Positions 45,191-57,089 of a stretch of 64,000 bases of DNA are shown in pieces; positions within the stretch are counted from its first letter, which is position 1; each line of letters starts with the position of its first letter. The translations under genes and the position numbers were made by a program. This DNA is from Pseudopyrenochaeta lycopersici (lineage: Eukaryota > Ascomycota > Dothideomycetes > Pleosporales > Pseudopyrenochaetaceae), in contig NHZP01000008.1 of NCBI GenBank assembly GCA_003313425.1, forward strand, positions 744,001 to 808,000, read 5' to 3'. A model generated the notes under the pieces. It had not been told where the DNA came from. It worked only from the letters and a program-made list of their open reading frames with translations, and searched no databases.

Positions 45191-46433
45191 GGTGTCAGTG
45201 GCCGGGTTGGGGCACAGAGGGCGGTGGGGTGGGCAGGGCGCTGGCGCTGGCGCTGGCGAGCATGCGGCGCGGGCTCAGTTGGCGACGGCGAGGTGCGAGC
45301 GGGCAGCGGCGGCGACAGCAACAGGTGGTGGGTGGCGGCCCTCGAAGCGTGAAGATGTCGAGGATGGCATGGGGAGAGCCGGAGGAATTGAGACAGGATG
45401 CACTTCACTCAGGCCCCAGGCAGGCTGGCAGAGATGGGAAGCAGAGCCGGAGCCGAGTGCGCGCAACTAGACACTAGACGCCGCGAGACGGCCTGCGCGC
45501 GATGAGAGGCCGACACCCCGGTACCATCCCCACGACCAGGCCACGAGAAACCCCGCGCACGAGGAACTAACGGTCCTACCGCCGCTGCTCACCAATGTCC
45601 GCCCGCGATGGCGACGGTGCTACAACCCTGTGGGGCGCTCCACGTCTCCAGAACATGCATGGAACACCGTCTGCTCGTCGCCAGCAACTCTGTCTGCCAT
45701 GCCCAGCCGCCCTCGCCCGCCCATGTCGGGTGCCTGGCAACACGGCGCTCAACGCTGCAACGAGGCTAAAGTCCACCAGTCATGCGCCGCCTGTCCACAT
45801 TCAAGACTCGCAAGCAACCGTGGCGCTTGTTGGCAGCCTTCTCGCCTGCCCGCTACCTCTTCTAGCGCCTTCCCATTTCGTGGTCGCGAACATGCACGTC
45901 TGATTCCAAAGCATGGCCTTGGTCGCGAGGCTGATGGCGCCAGCTCATAGGGCTGCACCACCCACTTTGACTAATCACTGTCTTGATTCGAACGCTGATT
46001 CGGAATCTACTCAAACCCATCTCTGCTGCTGGCAAGCGCAACACGCGCTGCTGTCCAGGGGGAGGGCCGCGTGCCATGCCCCCTACCATGGCCCGTAACC
46101 ATGCAGCCGGCACACATCCCCCGCATGGCCCCAGTTGTACGCCGCCTCTGGCGCTGGAGTGACGCAGTCATATTCTGCACATAACCATGCAGAATGGATC
46201 CCATTTACCCGGACACGACTTGTCCCTCATACTCGGGAGATAATCACCCAAGCGCATATTCGACCACTGAGACCCCTTCGCAACGCCCGTGGAAATGCTC
46301 AAGCCCGGCCCCATATGCAAGTATAAACACATGAATGATACAACAACACTGGAGAACGAAGAATGATAAAAAAAAAATAAAAAATGAAGGAAGTGCGCAA
46401 CATGAAAAGAAAAGAATAAGATATAATCCACTC
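45191..46433. other. GC-rich intergenic region
   Basis: About 1.2 kb between creB's start and the demethylase 3' end. GC-rich, with overlapping spurious frames on both strands. An A-rich run lies near 46,360-46,390. No gene recognised. Confidence 0.5.
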
Positions 46434-49400
46434 TCATAGCCTGCGCAATCGCTTTCCAGCCCCGAGCTCGATAGCCGTGCGACTGTTCAGTATCAGATTT
46501 TCGTTGCCGCCCTGTGGTGGGTTTTGCTGAATGTACTCTCGCCGTATGCGCGCCGCCTCTTTGTCCCAAGTAGCTACGCGTTCCCTAAAGTCAACTGTGT
46601 TCGCCGTTGCGTCGATGCGCGCATTGCTGGCTTGGTCGAGATATGGCTGCTTGTCTGCTTGACTCGCTGTCCGCCATCTTAGGCCGATAGCGTTACGAAT
46701 CTCTTGTTTCGATGCTTTTGCCTCTGGGTTCCCAGTCCTAGCTCTGTGTGCATCATCACTTTCCTTCTTGCACGTGTACCAGAAGTCTTTGGTGTACAGC
46801 AAGAAAGGATTGACCCCCGTGCGGCCGGGCTTGATTGGACGTTCGCCGATTTGCTCGAGGATGGCCCCAATGATGGCGGCTTCGTAGTCCTCGTCTCGTT
46901 GTACTCGCTTAGATTTGTTCTCTTTTGATGGCGACACCACAGGCTCCCATTTGCGTTTCGATTCGAGTCCTGGGGTTCCTGCACCATGTTCAAGCTTGGT
47001 GGCCTTCTTCTCAATGAGCGGGCTGGGTACGGTGATAGGACCGATCATGGTTTCGAATAGCTCAGCAGCGACACGTAAACCTGAAAGATATGCGCCATGG
47101 ACCGTAGCAGGGTGAGTACCGCACGTTGCCTCCCCAGCGAAGTGCAGTGGTCCATAGGGTCGGGCCATAACATCATAGTCGCCTGCCTGTGTCTTTGGCC
47201 CAACATATGAATAACTTCCTCGAGCAAAAGGGTCTCTCTTCCACCTTGTGACAATTGTTTCTGATGGAAGTGGGACTTGGTTCGGTGCGAACATCGCGTC
47301 AAGCCGATCAGTGACCTCTTTGACCAATTGGTCGTTCGTGGTCGTTTCGGCGTAATGGGCAGCATCCCCTGCCAAAAGCGCCACGAGTACAGGCTTGCCG
47401 CTTGTCTTTATGCAGTTCCAGAACAGGTAGAATCGCCCGCGCTTTGCAGAGTAGTCCTCCGGCTGCATGCTCGCTTCGCGCTCAGCCTCGTTCAGTAGGC
47501 CAAACATATCTCGGTCTGGCTCCCAGAAGGCTTTCTCGTAAACAAGAATTATCTTTGTGTCATGTTAGAATATCAATGGTTGTAATGCAAGTGTGGAACG
47601 TACCTTGTTAAGAAGGCCAAAGCCCATACGTTCGATAACGTCTTGCTTCCAATCTGGAAGTGGGGGTTGGAACGTGACGGACCCGGATTTTAGTACTCCA
47701 AGTGGAGTTGTGAGAACGATCTTGTCGGCCTCGAAAACTTCGCCATTGCTGCATTCCACCCTAACAGCCCCGCCAACTCGCTTTTCCTCGGTATTGTAAT
47801 GCACTGTTTTGATGGGAGTGTTGAAGCGAACATCTAGCATGCTAGGACACTGCCATAGCCCGCGTGGTACCTGCTGGTAACCTCCAATCACCTCAGTGTG
47901 CTCACCTTCGAACTCGTTGCCAATGTCCTGATCCCAACCACTCAGACTAAGTTGATTCACACTGACGGCGTTTGCGTATTCGAGGTTCGCATGGTGCCAG
48001 CTAAGAAGGCGCATATCCCTAGGCTTCAGGTCAACCAAAGCTTGGTATTGCTTGAGCCCTTCATCCATCGTCTGTCCCAGTGTGGGGAACTCGGACGCTT
48101 TGGCAATTGTATCAAGATCCAATGACTGTGATATGGATGCGCCTGGTTTCAACTTCCATCCCATACCCTGTACCGCCTCTGCTGCTGTGATGTCAGGGTT
48201 GAAGCCCGCGCTCAATTGATACGCCCTTCCCGCTAGCTTCTCCACTCCCGTCATGGGTTTGTCTTCTTTAATCAAAACTGTGCTTGTAGCATTTGCCGAC
48301 GGCTGTGTCTCCGAATTTTCCAGTTCAGCAATGGTAGGCCCTCCCGTATCACTTGGTTCTCTTCCAAAGAGGATCAAGTTACGATCGCCCTCCACTGTCC
48401 TATGAGCTACCGCCTTGTTCCGGTACGCGGCCGCTCGTTCTAAGACATCGTTATACAGTTTCTCCACCAAGATGTCTTGACTCCTCTCAACAACTGTGCC
48501 GTCGTAATCGTACAGTATGGTGTTATCACGCAGGCCATGGTACGGAATACCGAGCTGTCCTCGGATGATCGCATTCAGCGGATTTCCGTGTTCGAACCCT
48601 GTGACAATTTGTGCGCCCATCTCAGCGGTGCAACGATGCCCTGGTGGTAGTGTGGAGCCAGACTGATTGAGGAATGGATGCGAATATACCCTACCCCCAA
48701 CACGCGGGCGGGCTTCGAGAACAATAATCTTCGGTGGTCGTTCACCCACATCTGCCAGTTGATCTCCGAGCTGAGCGAATAATCCTTCCAAATGCCGAGC
48801 ACATCCTAAGCCTGACATTCCGGCACCAACTATGATTATTGTACGTCTCGCTCCTACTTTGACCTTCGTCCGTTGAACAGAGCGTACAGAATTGGGTACT
48901 TCGACACAACCGAAGTTTATATATCCATTCCTCAGGAGCCACAAATGCGCTACTTTCGCTAAAGCAAAGAACCGCTTATCACGTGCGCATCCCGCAGCTT
49001 CTTCAACAGATACATACACCAGAGGATTTCGGTGCCATAGACGTAGGATTCCGTTCCTGATGTTCAAGTAAACGGTAACCTGAGCATAAGTGACGTGGTC
49101 GCGGAGGAGTTTGTACTCTGCTGGGTGTAGAGAAAATGGGCTTAGTCGACTATTTTCTGCTGCCAGAATGCATTGTCTCCCATATTCTGGCCAGGATAGC
49201 TCCGCAGGTATGCTTGAATTTGCTTTCAGTTCAGGAACTTTGCTTTTGGACGTACTTGAGTTTGTCCTGCGGTGCACCTCGATTCGATCATGAGATTGAG
49301 GGAGTTCGGGCGTTGATGAAGTCTGCGATTCGTGACCTAGGCTTTGTGGAGTTCTTACCATGAAAGCAAGGTCTCCTCGTGGATCCTTTAGCGGTGGTTG

Positions 49401-49847
49401 AATTATTCCGTGAGGGACAACAGTGCCGTTGGTCGCGTCGCGCAGAGAATCTTCATTCATATGTACATTTGTTGTCGTCTTGATGCTATTTGCGCCATTC
49501 CCTATTGTTGATTGGGGTGTGAATGGGAGTTGTAGTGGTGACGGGTGGTAAGTCGGCCCATTGATGATTGCGCCAGGAGTAGAATCTTCTCGCTCTTCCC
49601 TGCCATCCAAATGACTAGTATTGAGTTCTGATATATCATGGGCATCGCCGTAGTGCACGGACGATGTCGTTGATTCTCTGCCGTAGTCCAGGTTACTAAG
49701 ACCAGTAATTGGAACAATGTCGCCTTTCAAATGTATGCTATCATTGGACATCGGCAACGACAGAAGGTCATCGTGAGACTGATCAAACAGGTACGAGCCG
49801 TCATCGAGTGCGTTGGGGTCCGTTGTGGATGCGAAGGTGGAGAACAT
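46434..49847 (-). CDS. hdmA: LSD1-like lysine demethylase: SWIRM, FAD amine oxidase, HMG box
   Basis: Exons 49847-47604 and 47552-46434 (51-bp intron) give 1120 aa. After a ~210-aa disordered N-terminus comes a SWIRM domain (about 215-310: PAELSWPEYGRQCILA, SPFSLHPAEYKLLRD). The amine oxidase domain begins with the FAD fold TIIIVGAGMSGLGCARHLEG and IIVLEARPRVGGR. The conserved flavin-region Lys is kept in LTTPLGVLKSGSV, and the C-terminal FAD-binding part reads GPLHFAGEATCGTHPATVHG. An HMG box (about 950-1045: NPFLLYTKDFWY) follows. The order matches Aspergillus HdmA and fission yeast Lsd1/Lsd2, which act on histone H3 methyl-lysine in chromatin. All expected catalytic parts are present. Confidence 0.93.
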
Positions 49848-51360
49848 GATGGTGCGGGTTGAAGAAGAGAAATCGCATTAAAGCACCTGACACGGCCGGG
49901 GAAAGGGCTAAATGCCACTGTGAACCTTCCGCCTGGCAGTCAGAGCAGTTCGCACAGGGTAACGAATGGAGTAGGATTTCACAAGCATGGAGAATTCGGT
50001 TGTTGTAGTGATGGTGGGAGGGTGGACAGAGATTGGAAGCCCCTCAAGCGGTCGACTGAGGTTGAGTTCGAGGCATCGAAGAAGCGAGCCATGCGCCCTA
50101 GCTCCGCCGTCAAAGCCAACCATGCCAGAACCCTTACTTCCATTCTTACGCGCAGCCCACCTCGACCCTAGCAGTACACAACGCACCGCACATGACGAGA
50201 GTTGTGTGCGCCTCAGTAAGGCACTCGGCCATGTTCTGCTTGGCCTGATCTGTACGTCAACCTCGACGAACCACCGACATCTGCGACACGCCACCCCACC
50301 TTCACGTAGGCGAAGAGCACTACATGATTCCATCAGATCGTCAACGGCAGTCTGCATTGGTATCGCAATCAAACGATGGCTTAGAATTGTAGTGGGTGGA
50401 TCTGACGCGTAAACACTCGCATCTCCCTAGAGGACATTGTGAGCTCATTACAGGTGACAACAGCTTGACCGTGTCTTGTTATATCCATTCGCGCATTGTT
50501 GGGTAAGAACATAAGTGAGTGAGAGGGAGAGAGGGATATCGAAGTAACTTGAGTAGTGTTCAAGGAATGTATAAATGACTTTAAGAGTAAGATTGACATC
50601 CCTGTTGGTCAGGAGTGGTCCAAAGCTGATGGTCAAATCTGTAGACACGTCATGAGCATGGAGCTCCAACAATTATCCTATAACCTTGTTCGCCTCCAAT
50701 TCATCATCGATGAAGCCTAATCTCATGTTGCATGCGATGACTCGTCTGAGAAACCATCATCAGCCCGAAACGCCGAACATCCTGACTCGATAGTGGTGCA
50801 TTCATATCATGGAAGCTAGGTACTAGATCAGCGGCTATAATGACTTTTCCTCTGTTCTGGATGCTTTGAATTATCGGCCGTACATCCTTCATTGGGTCAA
50901 TATGGGTGGCGATATTGAACATTTGTTGTTGAAAACGCTCGGAAGCAGGGACAGTACATAGGGTTTTTCAGCCCACCTTCAACGCTGCCCGGTGTCAACC
51001 TCAAACGGAGTATAATGCTGTGTATGTTATAAGCCTTACATTGTCACCCAGAGAGCCGGGATAGCTAATCCACGTAACAGTCACGCTGCTGAGTGGTGTA
51101 TTGGAGCAACTATGTAAACATTGACGGAATCGACTAAACTGGGTTTGCCAATCGTTGTATGAGTGGCTATTTAGTCCATGTCACAGCGAAACTTTCTGTC
51201 CACAGTCCTCGCGTCCACACAAGTTGATATCGTCCCATGCAACTGGTGACCAGATACCTTCGGTCACGTGTGTGCACGGGCCTCAGCGACGTAATTCCGC
51301 GTTCAGAGCTCAGGAACTGGTCCCTATCTCCCCCACCGCGACACTTTCGCGGAACAAACA
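49848..51360. other. Intergenic region, no gene recognised
   Basis: About 1.5 kb upstream of both the demethylase and LCL3 genes. Overlapping open frames at 49,900-50,410 on both strands lack domain-like sequence. No RNA gene or repeat seen. Confidence 0.5.
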
Positions 51361-52264
51361 ATGCGATGGCCTTGGTCAAGCAGCAACGATGACCAGAAGA
51401 TAGATGGCTATTGGGCATGGGCTGCTTCGTTGAAGTCCACTGATTGGTATAATACGTTCATCGAGCCACAGACGTTGATCCCGTCTCTTGTGTTAACAAT
51501 TTCGACCATTGCGGGTGCTCGCCTTTACAAGACATATTTGCGACGCATCCCAACTATCAATCATATCAAACCCAACTACTTTCGACGAAGAAGCTTGTTC
51601 GGCCAGGTCACGAGTGTTGGAGATGCGGACAACTTCAGGTTGTTCCATACACCAGGCGGGAGAATAGCTGGATGGGGTTGGCTGCCTTGGAAACGAGTAC
51701 CTACAAAGAGAGAAGATTTGACCAGACAGACAGTGAGTACTGCTATCAGCAATGCAATCGTGTTCAGAGTGATTTGGTTGGCGCTGTCACTTCCTCAGTC
51801 ATTGACCACGCATGCAGCTTCACATCCGGATTGCTGGCGTCGATGCACCAGAACTCGCGCATTGGGGACGAGAAGCGCAACCTTACTCGAAAGAAGCCCT
51901 TGAATGGCTCACTAGTTTGACTCTCAATAAACGGGTTCGTGTATACATATACAGACGGGATCAGTATGACCGAGTGGTGGCAAAAGTCTACGTGCGCAGG
52001 TGGTTCTTGAAGAAAGATGTGGGATTGGAGATGCTGAAATTGGGATTGGCGACTGTATATGAAGCGAAGACTGGCGCTGAGTTTGGAACAGCCGAAGGGC
52101 AGTACCGCGCTGCTGAAGAAAAGGCGCGAGATCGAATGGTTGGGATGTGGGCGAAACCCAGCCTGATACAGCGACTAGGTGGGGCGACTACAAAGGCGCC
52201 GGAAAGTCCGCGGGAGTACAAGAACAGGCATATAGCAGCAGACAAGCAGAAGAAGGCGGGATAA
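51361..52264 (+). CDS. LCL3: Probable endonuclease Lcl3 (membrane-anchored SNase domain)
   Basis: Exons 51361-51732 and 51818-52264 give 272 aa. A short N-terminal region precedes one membrane segment (about 40-57, [19 protein letters not shown]). The staphylococcal-nuclease (TNase) domain follows: [20 protein letters not shown], then after the intron [17 protein letters not shown], then [19 protein letters not shown]. The Asp of GDADNF, the D of VDAPE and the D/R of RRDQYDR correspond to SNase active-site and calcium positions. Fungal Lcl3 proteins are named for long chronological lifespan in yeast and are membrane or mitochondrial-envelope proteins. The predicted size is normal. Confidence 0.9.
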
Positions 52265-53097
52265 ATACAGGCTGGAGCACTGAGAGATGGCTTAGAATTT
52301 TACAAACAATTACAAATGCGGCTATTGGCTGGCATGAGAAACGTGTTTCGCCTTTTGCAAGCTTTAGAGTGCTTTGAGTATATCGGTAGTCCGATGGTTT
52401 ATGATGCACTTTTGGCGACTGATCCCAGTACCTGACCCTGTTCAGGGAAGGCAGAACACGAAACCTCGATCCCAATAGCAATAGCTAGATTTTGGAGTCA
52501 CTCATCACTCCAAGCTTGAGTCGGACCGCAACTTTGCTGTGTGAATCTTGCCAGCTGTACCCTTGCAAATGGCAGTAAGCCCGGGAAAAGAGCATCGAAA
52601 ATCCTTCTGCCGCGTGCCAATCTTTGTCTTGGGCGCCGTGATCGGTTCCATCGTGCACAGTGCTTTGCCGTGCTTTCGGTCACTGAGAAGGGCGCGTTCT
52701 GCTGGTCGGCTGCAAATAGGACTTATTCGAGTCCGTTGCTTCGATTAAACGAAGTTCTGCTGTACAACTGTGTACTTATTGGAGATCTTGATGCAAGTAG
52801 TCATCAATCGCGTACGTGCTTGACCGCCCAGGTCTTATCGGCCGTCGATATCGGAGTTCGTGCGATTGGCCAATCACTAAATTTTTGGAATCACATCTTC
52901 TCCACGCTTTGGCCCAAAATCCGACAAGAGTCATTCGCACTCTGCTCTGCTGGGCTTGAGCTGTAGCAGATTTAAATTATACCCATCGGCCCTTGAGCGA
53001 CCTTTTTCAACGCGCATTCGCCGCCCTTCTCCACTTGTTGCCGGGTATCAGTTGAGCTCTAAAGCTCCCCCAGCTGCACCAAGCTGCTTCGAGTGCA
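52265..53097. other. Intergenic region
   Basis: About 830 bp holding the LCL3 3' end and CPA2 promoter and 5' UTR. No other gene recognised. Uncharged tRNA-like or uORF elements such as the arginine attenuator belong to the small subunit gene, and I saw none here. Confidence 0.5.
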
Positions 53098-56000
53098 ATG
53101 GCTCTCTGCGGTCTGGCACGTCGCGCACCTACCTTGACAGGGAGAATTCGCTCCATAGCACCTACTACATCCTCTCGAAGTTTCATAACTCGAGCTACCA
53201 GGCCATTGACCTCTCTCCGTGCGAGCAGTGAGTCACCTGCAGCTCTCCGGCAGCTTCGCGCTTTCACAAAGGTCTCTGCATCATGGAATAAGACACAGGA
53301 GGCGCCTAATGCACAAGCATACCTAAACAGCGGTGCGATCGCGGGCGCCCGGGACCTGGTCGATGTGCAAAAGGTCTTGGTCATCGGGAGTGGTGGTCTC
53401 AGCATTGGACAAGCCGGCGAGTTTGACTACTCAGGTATGCATTTACAGCAACTATTCCATTGAATTATAGAGGATCACATATTGACATGTACGGGTTTCA
53501 GGCTCGCAAGCGCTCAAGGCTCTGAAGGAAGCTGGCGTCAAGTCAGTCCTTATCAACCCGAACATTGCAACTATTCAAACGTCACATGTGCTCGCCGATG
53601 AAATCTACTACCTACCTGTAACGCCCGAATACGTCGAATATGTTATCCAGAAAGAGAAGCCTGATGGCATCTTTTTGAGCTTCGGTGGTCAAACTGCGCT
53701 AAACCTGGGTGTGCAGATGGATGCCAAAGGCACCTTCGAGAAGTATGGCGTAAAGGTCCTGGGAACGAGCGTCCAGACCCTGAAAACCAGTGAAGATCGT
53801 GATCTATTCGCGCGGGCTTTGGAAGAGATCAACATCCCAATCGCTAAATCGATCGCAGTTTCTTCAATCGACGAGGCACTGGACGCCGCTGAGAAGGTCG
53901 GATACCCTATCATTGTCCGTGCTGCGTATGCGCTTGGTGGTCTTGGGTCTGGCTTCGCAAACAATCCTGAAGAGCTTCGGGATTTGTCTGCCCGATCGCT
54001 TACCCTCTCTCCCCAGATTCTTGTTGAGAAGTCACTGAAGGGCTGGAAAGAGGCCGAGTATGAAGTTGTGCGCGACGCAAGCGACAACTGCATTACTGTC
54101 TGCAACATGGAAAACTTTGACCCACTTGGCGTGCATACTGGTGACAGTATTGTGGTCTCGCCGAGTCAGACTTTCAGCGACGAGGAATACCATATGCTCC
54201 GCTCCGCGTCTATCAAGATCGTCCGACATCTGGGGGTCGTAGGCGAGTGCAATGTGCAATACTGCCTCCAACCCGATGGTCTCGACTACAGAGTCATCGA
54301 AGTGAACGCGCGTTTGTCTCGTTCTTCTGCATTGGCATCTAAGGCAACTGGATACCCATTGGCGTACACTGCAGCAAAGATTGGCCTCGGGCACACCCTT
54401 CCTGAATTGCCAAACGCTGTTACGAAGACGACTACCGCAAATTTCGAGCCTAGTTTGGACTATGTTGTCACCAAAATGCCACGTTGGGATCTCAGCAAAT
54501 TCCAGAACGTCAAGCGTGATATTGGTAGTTCGATGAAGTCCGTAGGCGAGGTCATGGCTATTGGTCGTACGTTCGAGGAGTCCTTCCAGAAGGCTTGCCG
54601 TCAAGTTGATCCCAAGTATCTTGGATTCCAGGGCGAGAAGTACGGCGAGAACCTTGATGAGGAACTGAAGAACCCTACCGATCGCCGATGGCTTGCCGTT
54701 GGTCAGGCCATGTACCACGAGGGCTACACCGTTGATAGGGTACACGATCTTACTAAGATTGACAAATGGTTCTTGCACAAGCTTCAGAACATCGTTGACT
54801 GCACATACGAGCTCGAGGACATTGGTAGCCTCTTTGGCTTGAAGAAGGAAATCATCTTGAAAGCCAAGAAACTCGGATTCTCAGACAAACAGATCGCAAA
54901 GGCAGTCAACAGCACCGAAGACGAAGTCCGAGCCCGCAGGAAGGGCTTTGGCATCAGGCCGTGGGTCAAGAAAATTGACACTTTGGCTGCTGAGTTCCCT
55001 GCCGATACCAATTATCTCGTGTGTATATTCTCATCATTACACTGAGCAAAGCTAACCATCAGCAAGTACACAACCTACAACGCTTCGTCACACGATGTTA
55101 CATTCGACGACCATGGTATTATCGTCCTTGGCAGTGGTGTCTACCGTATTGGCAGCTCCGTGGAATTTGACTGGTGCGCTGTCAATGCCACCATGTCCCT
55201 CAACCAGCTAGGCAAGAAGACTGTTATGATTAACGTAAGCTACCCTTTTTCTTTCCTCTTTAGACTTTTACGTCTGCCCAATTTCTCTCGTTGTATTCGC
55301 CGAACTATTGTATTTTCAACCCAGTTGTGTCGTCCAAAAAACTGTTGTATTCGCCAAACCATTGTATTCTCCAACCCAGTTGTGTCGTCCAAAAAGCTAT
55401 TGTATTCGCCAAACCATTGTATTCTCCCATTATCGTATTCCTCAACCTACCGCATTCTCTCCAATTTGTTTCATTTCTCCATTTCTCGGCCACCCCTTTG
55501 TCTTTCTTCCATTACTGTCAAGACATGTACTAACCTACCTCACGTATAACCCTGAGACATATAGTACCGATTTCGACGTTGCCGATAAATTGTATTTTGA
55601 GGAGTTGAGCTATGAGCGCGTCATGGATATTTACGAATTGGAGACGGCGAGTGGTGTCGTTGTTTCAGTGGGTGGTCAACTTCCGCAGAACATTGCACTG
55701 AAACTTCAAGAATCTGGCAAGGCCAAGGTGCTCGGAACTGACCCCAACGACATTGACAAGGCTGAGGACCGCCACAAGTTCTCTTCCATCCTGGACTCCA
55801 TCGGCGTGGACCAGCCGGCCTGGAAGGAACTCACCTCGTATGAAGATGCGAAGAAGTTTGCCCAGACTGTTGGGTACCCTGTCCTCGTTCGCCCATCGTA
55901 TGTTCTCTCTGGTGCAGCAATGACTGTCATTCGAAGCGAAAATGAGCTCAAAGACAAGCTTCTCGCCGCTTCTTCAGTCTCGCCAGACCATCCTGTTGTC

Positions 56001-57089
56001 ATCACCCAATACATCGATGGCGCCCAGGAGATAGACTGCGATGCTGTCGCCTCTAACGGAAAAGTCCTCGTGCATGCTGTTAGTGAGCACGTCGAGAATG
56101 CTGGTGTCCACTCTGGTGATGCAACTCTTGTTCTGCCTCCCGTCAATCTCGATAAGAGGATACAGGAACGCGTCAAGGAGATTGCTGACAAGGTCGCAAA
56201 AGCCTGGAACATCACTGGTCCTTTCAACATGCAGATCATTAAGGAAGAAGTTGAAGGCGCTGAACCCAACCTCAAGGTCATTGAGTGTAACCTACGCGCG
56301 TCTCGTTCTTTCCCCTTCGTCAGCAAGGTCCTCGGTACCAATTTTATCGATGTCGCCACGAAGGCCCTTGTTGGCCGTGATGTCCCTGAGCCGACTGATC
56401 TCATGGCTGTGGAAAGAAACTACCTCGCCACGAAGGTCCCTCAGTTCTCCTGGACTAGGTTAGCTGGTGCCGACCCCTACCTTGGCGTCGAAATGTCATC
56501 GACTGGTGAAATGGCATGCTTCGGTAAAGATCTGATTGAGGCATACTGGGCTTCGGCACAGTCTCAGATGAACTTCTGTCTTCCCCAGCCTGGCGAGGGT
56601 CTTCTGTTTGGGGGCGATACCACAGCAGATTCTTTGCATTCCAAATCGCTGATTCAAATCGCGAAATACATACACCCGCTCGGCTACAAATTCTTTGCCG
56701 CCAACAAAGACGTAAAGTCTCTCCTGGAAAAGAATACAGAAGGCATCAACGTCGAAGTTATCGAGTTCCCTAAGGAGGACAAGAGAAAGTTGCGTGAGGT
56801 GTTCGAGAAGAATGATATCCGGGGCTGTTTCAACTTGGCGAAGTACAGGGCGAATGGTTTGCTTGATGAGGATTACGTCATGAGGAGGAATGCGGTCGAC
56901 TTTGGTGTGCCGCTGTTCATGGAACCCAAGGTAAGCTTACTTCATGAAATTGGATAATGAAATGAAAGCTGACAAAAACAGACCGCTGTCCTCTTCTCTC
57001 AATGCATGAGCGAAAAGCTACCTAAGAAGGAGGGTATCCCAAGCGAAGTCCGGTCTTGGAGCGACTTCGTCGGCGGAAGGCCATTGTAG
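53098..57089 (+). CDS. CPA2: Arginine-specific carbamoyl-phosphate synthase, large subunit
   Basis: Exons 53098-53434, 53502-55018, 55067-55234, ~55545-56930 and 56982-57089; about 1171 aa with the expected splice. An N-terminal Arg/Ser-rich presequence suggests mitochondrial import. Two homologous halves are present: [24 protein letters not shown], then ATP-grasp motifs ([37 protein letters not shown]), and the second half with [19 protein letters not shown] and [16 protein letters not shown]. It makes carbamoyl phosphate from glutamine-derived ammonia, bicarbonate and 2 ATP for arginine synthesis. No small amidotransferase domain is fused. The boundary of exon 4 is abnormal: conserved [10 protein letters not shown] needs an acceptor at CACG (55541-55544), not AG. 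Confidence 0.92.
55291..55427. repeat. Minisatellite-like tandem repeat inside CPA2 intron 3
   Basis: Units of 54-55 bp start with TTGTATTCGCC at 55291, 55345 and 55400; the third is truncated at about 55427. Units 1 and 2 differ at a few bases and one indel. The repeat explains the unusual length (310 bp) of this intron. Confidence 0.8.

Noticed and set aside
46340..46400. A-rich stretch as a possible retroposon tail
   Set aside because: No target-site duplication or element body adjacent; more likely the demethylase 3' UTR region or simple sequence.
49908..50412. Overlapping ~150-codon frames on both strands upstream of the demethylase gene
   Set aside because: Both are open because of base composition; no start context, domain or splice logic supports either.
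50704..50922. 72-codon minus-strand frame with dehydrogenase-like phrases
   Set aside because: Too short, with no flanking exon in phase and no recognisable motif.
54032..54778. 248-codon minus-strand open frame
   Set aside because: It lies antisense to the well-conserved CPA2 coding sequence and has no domain character of its own.
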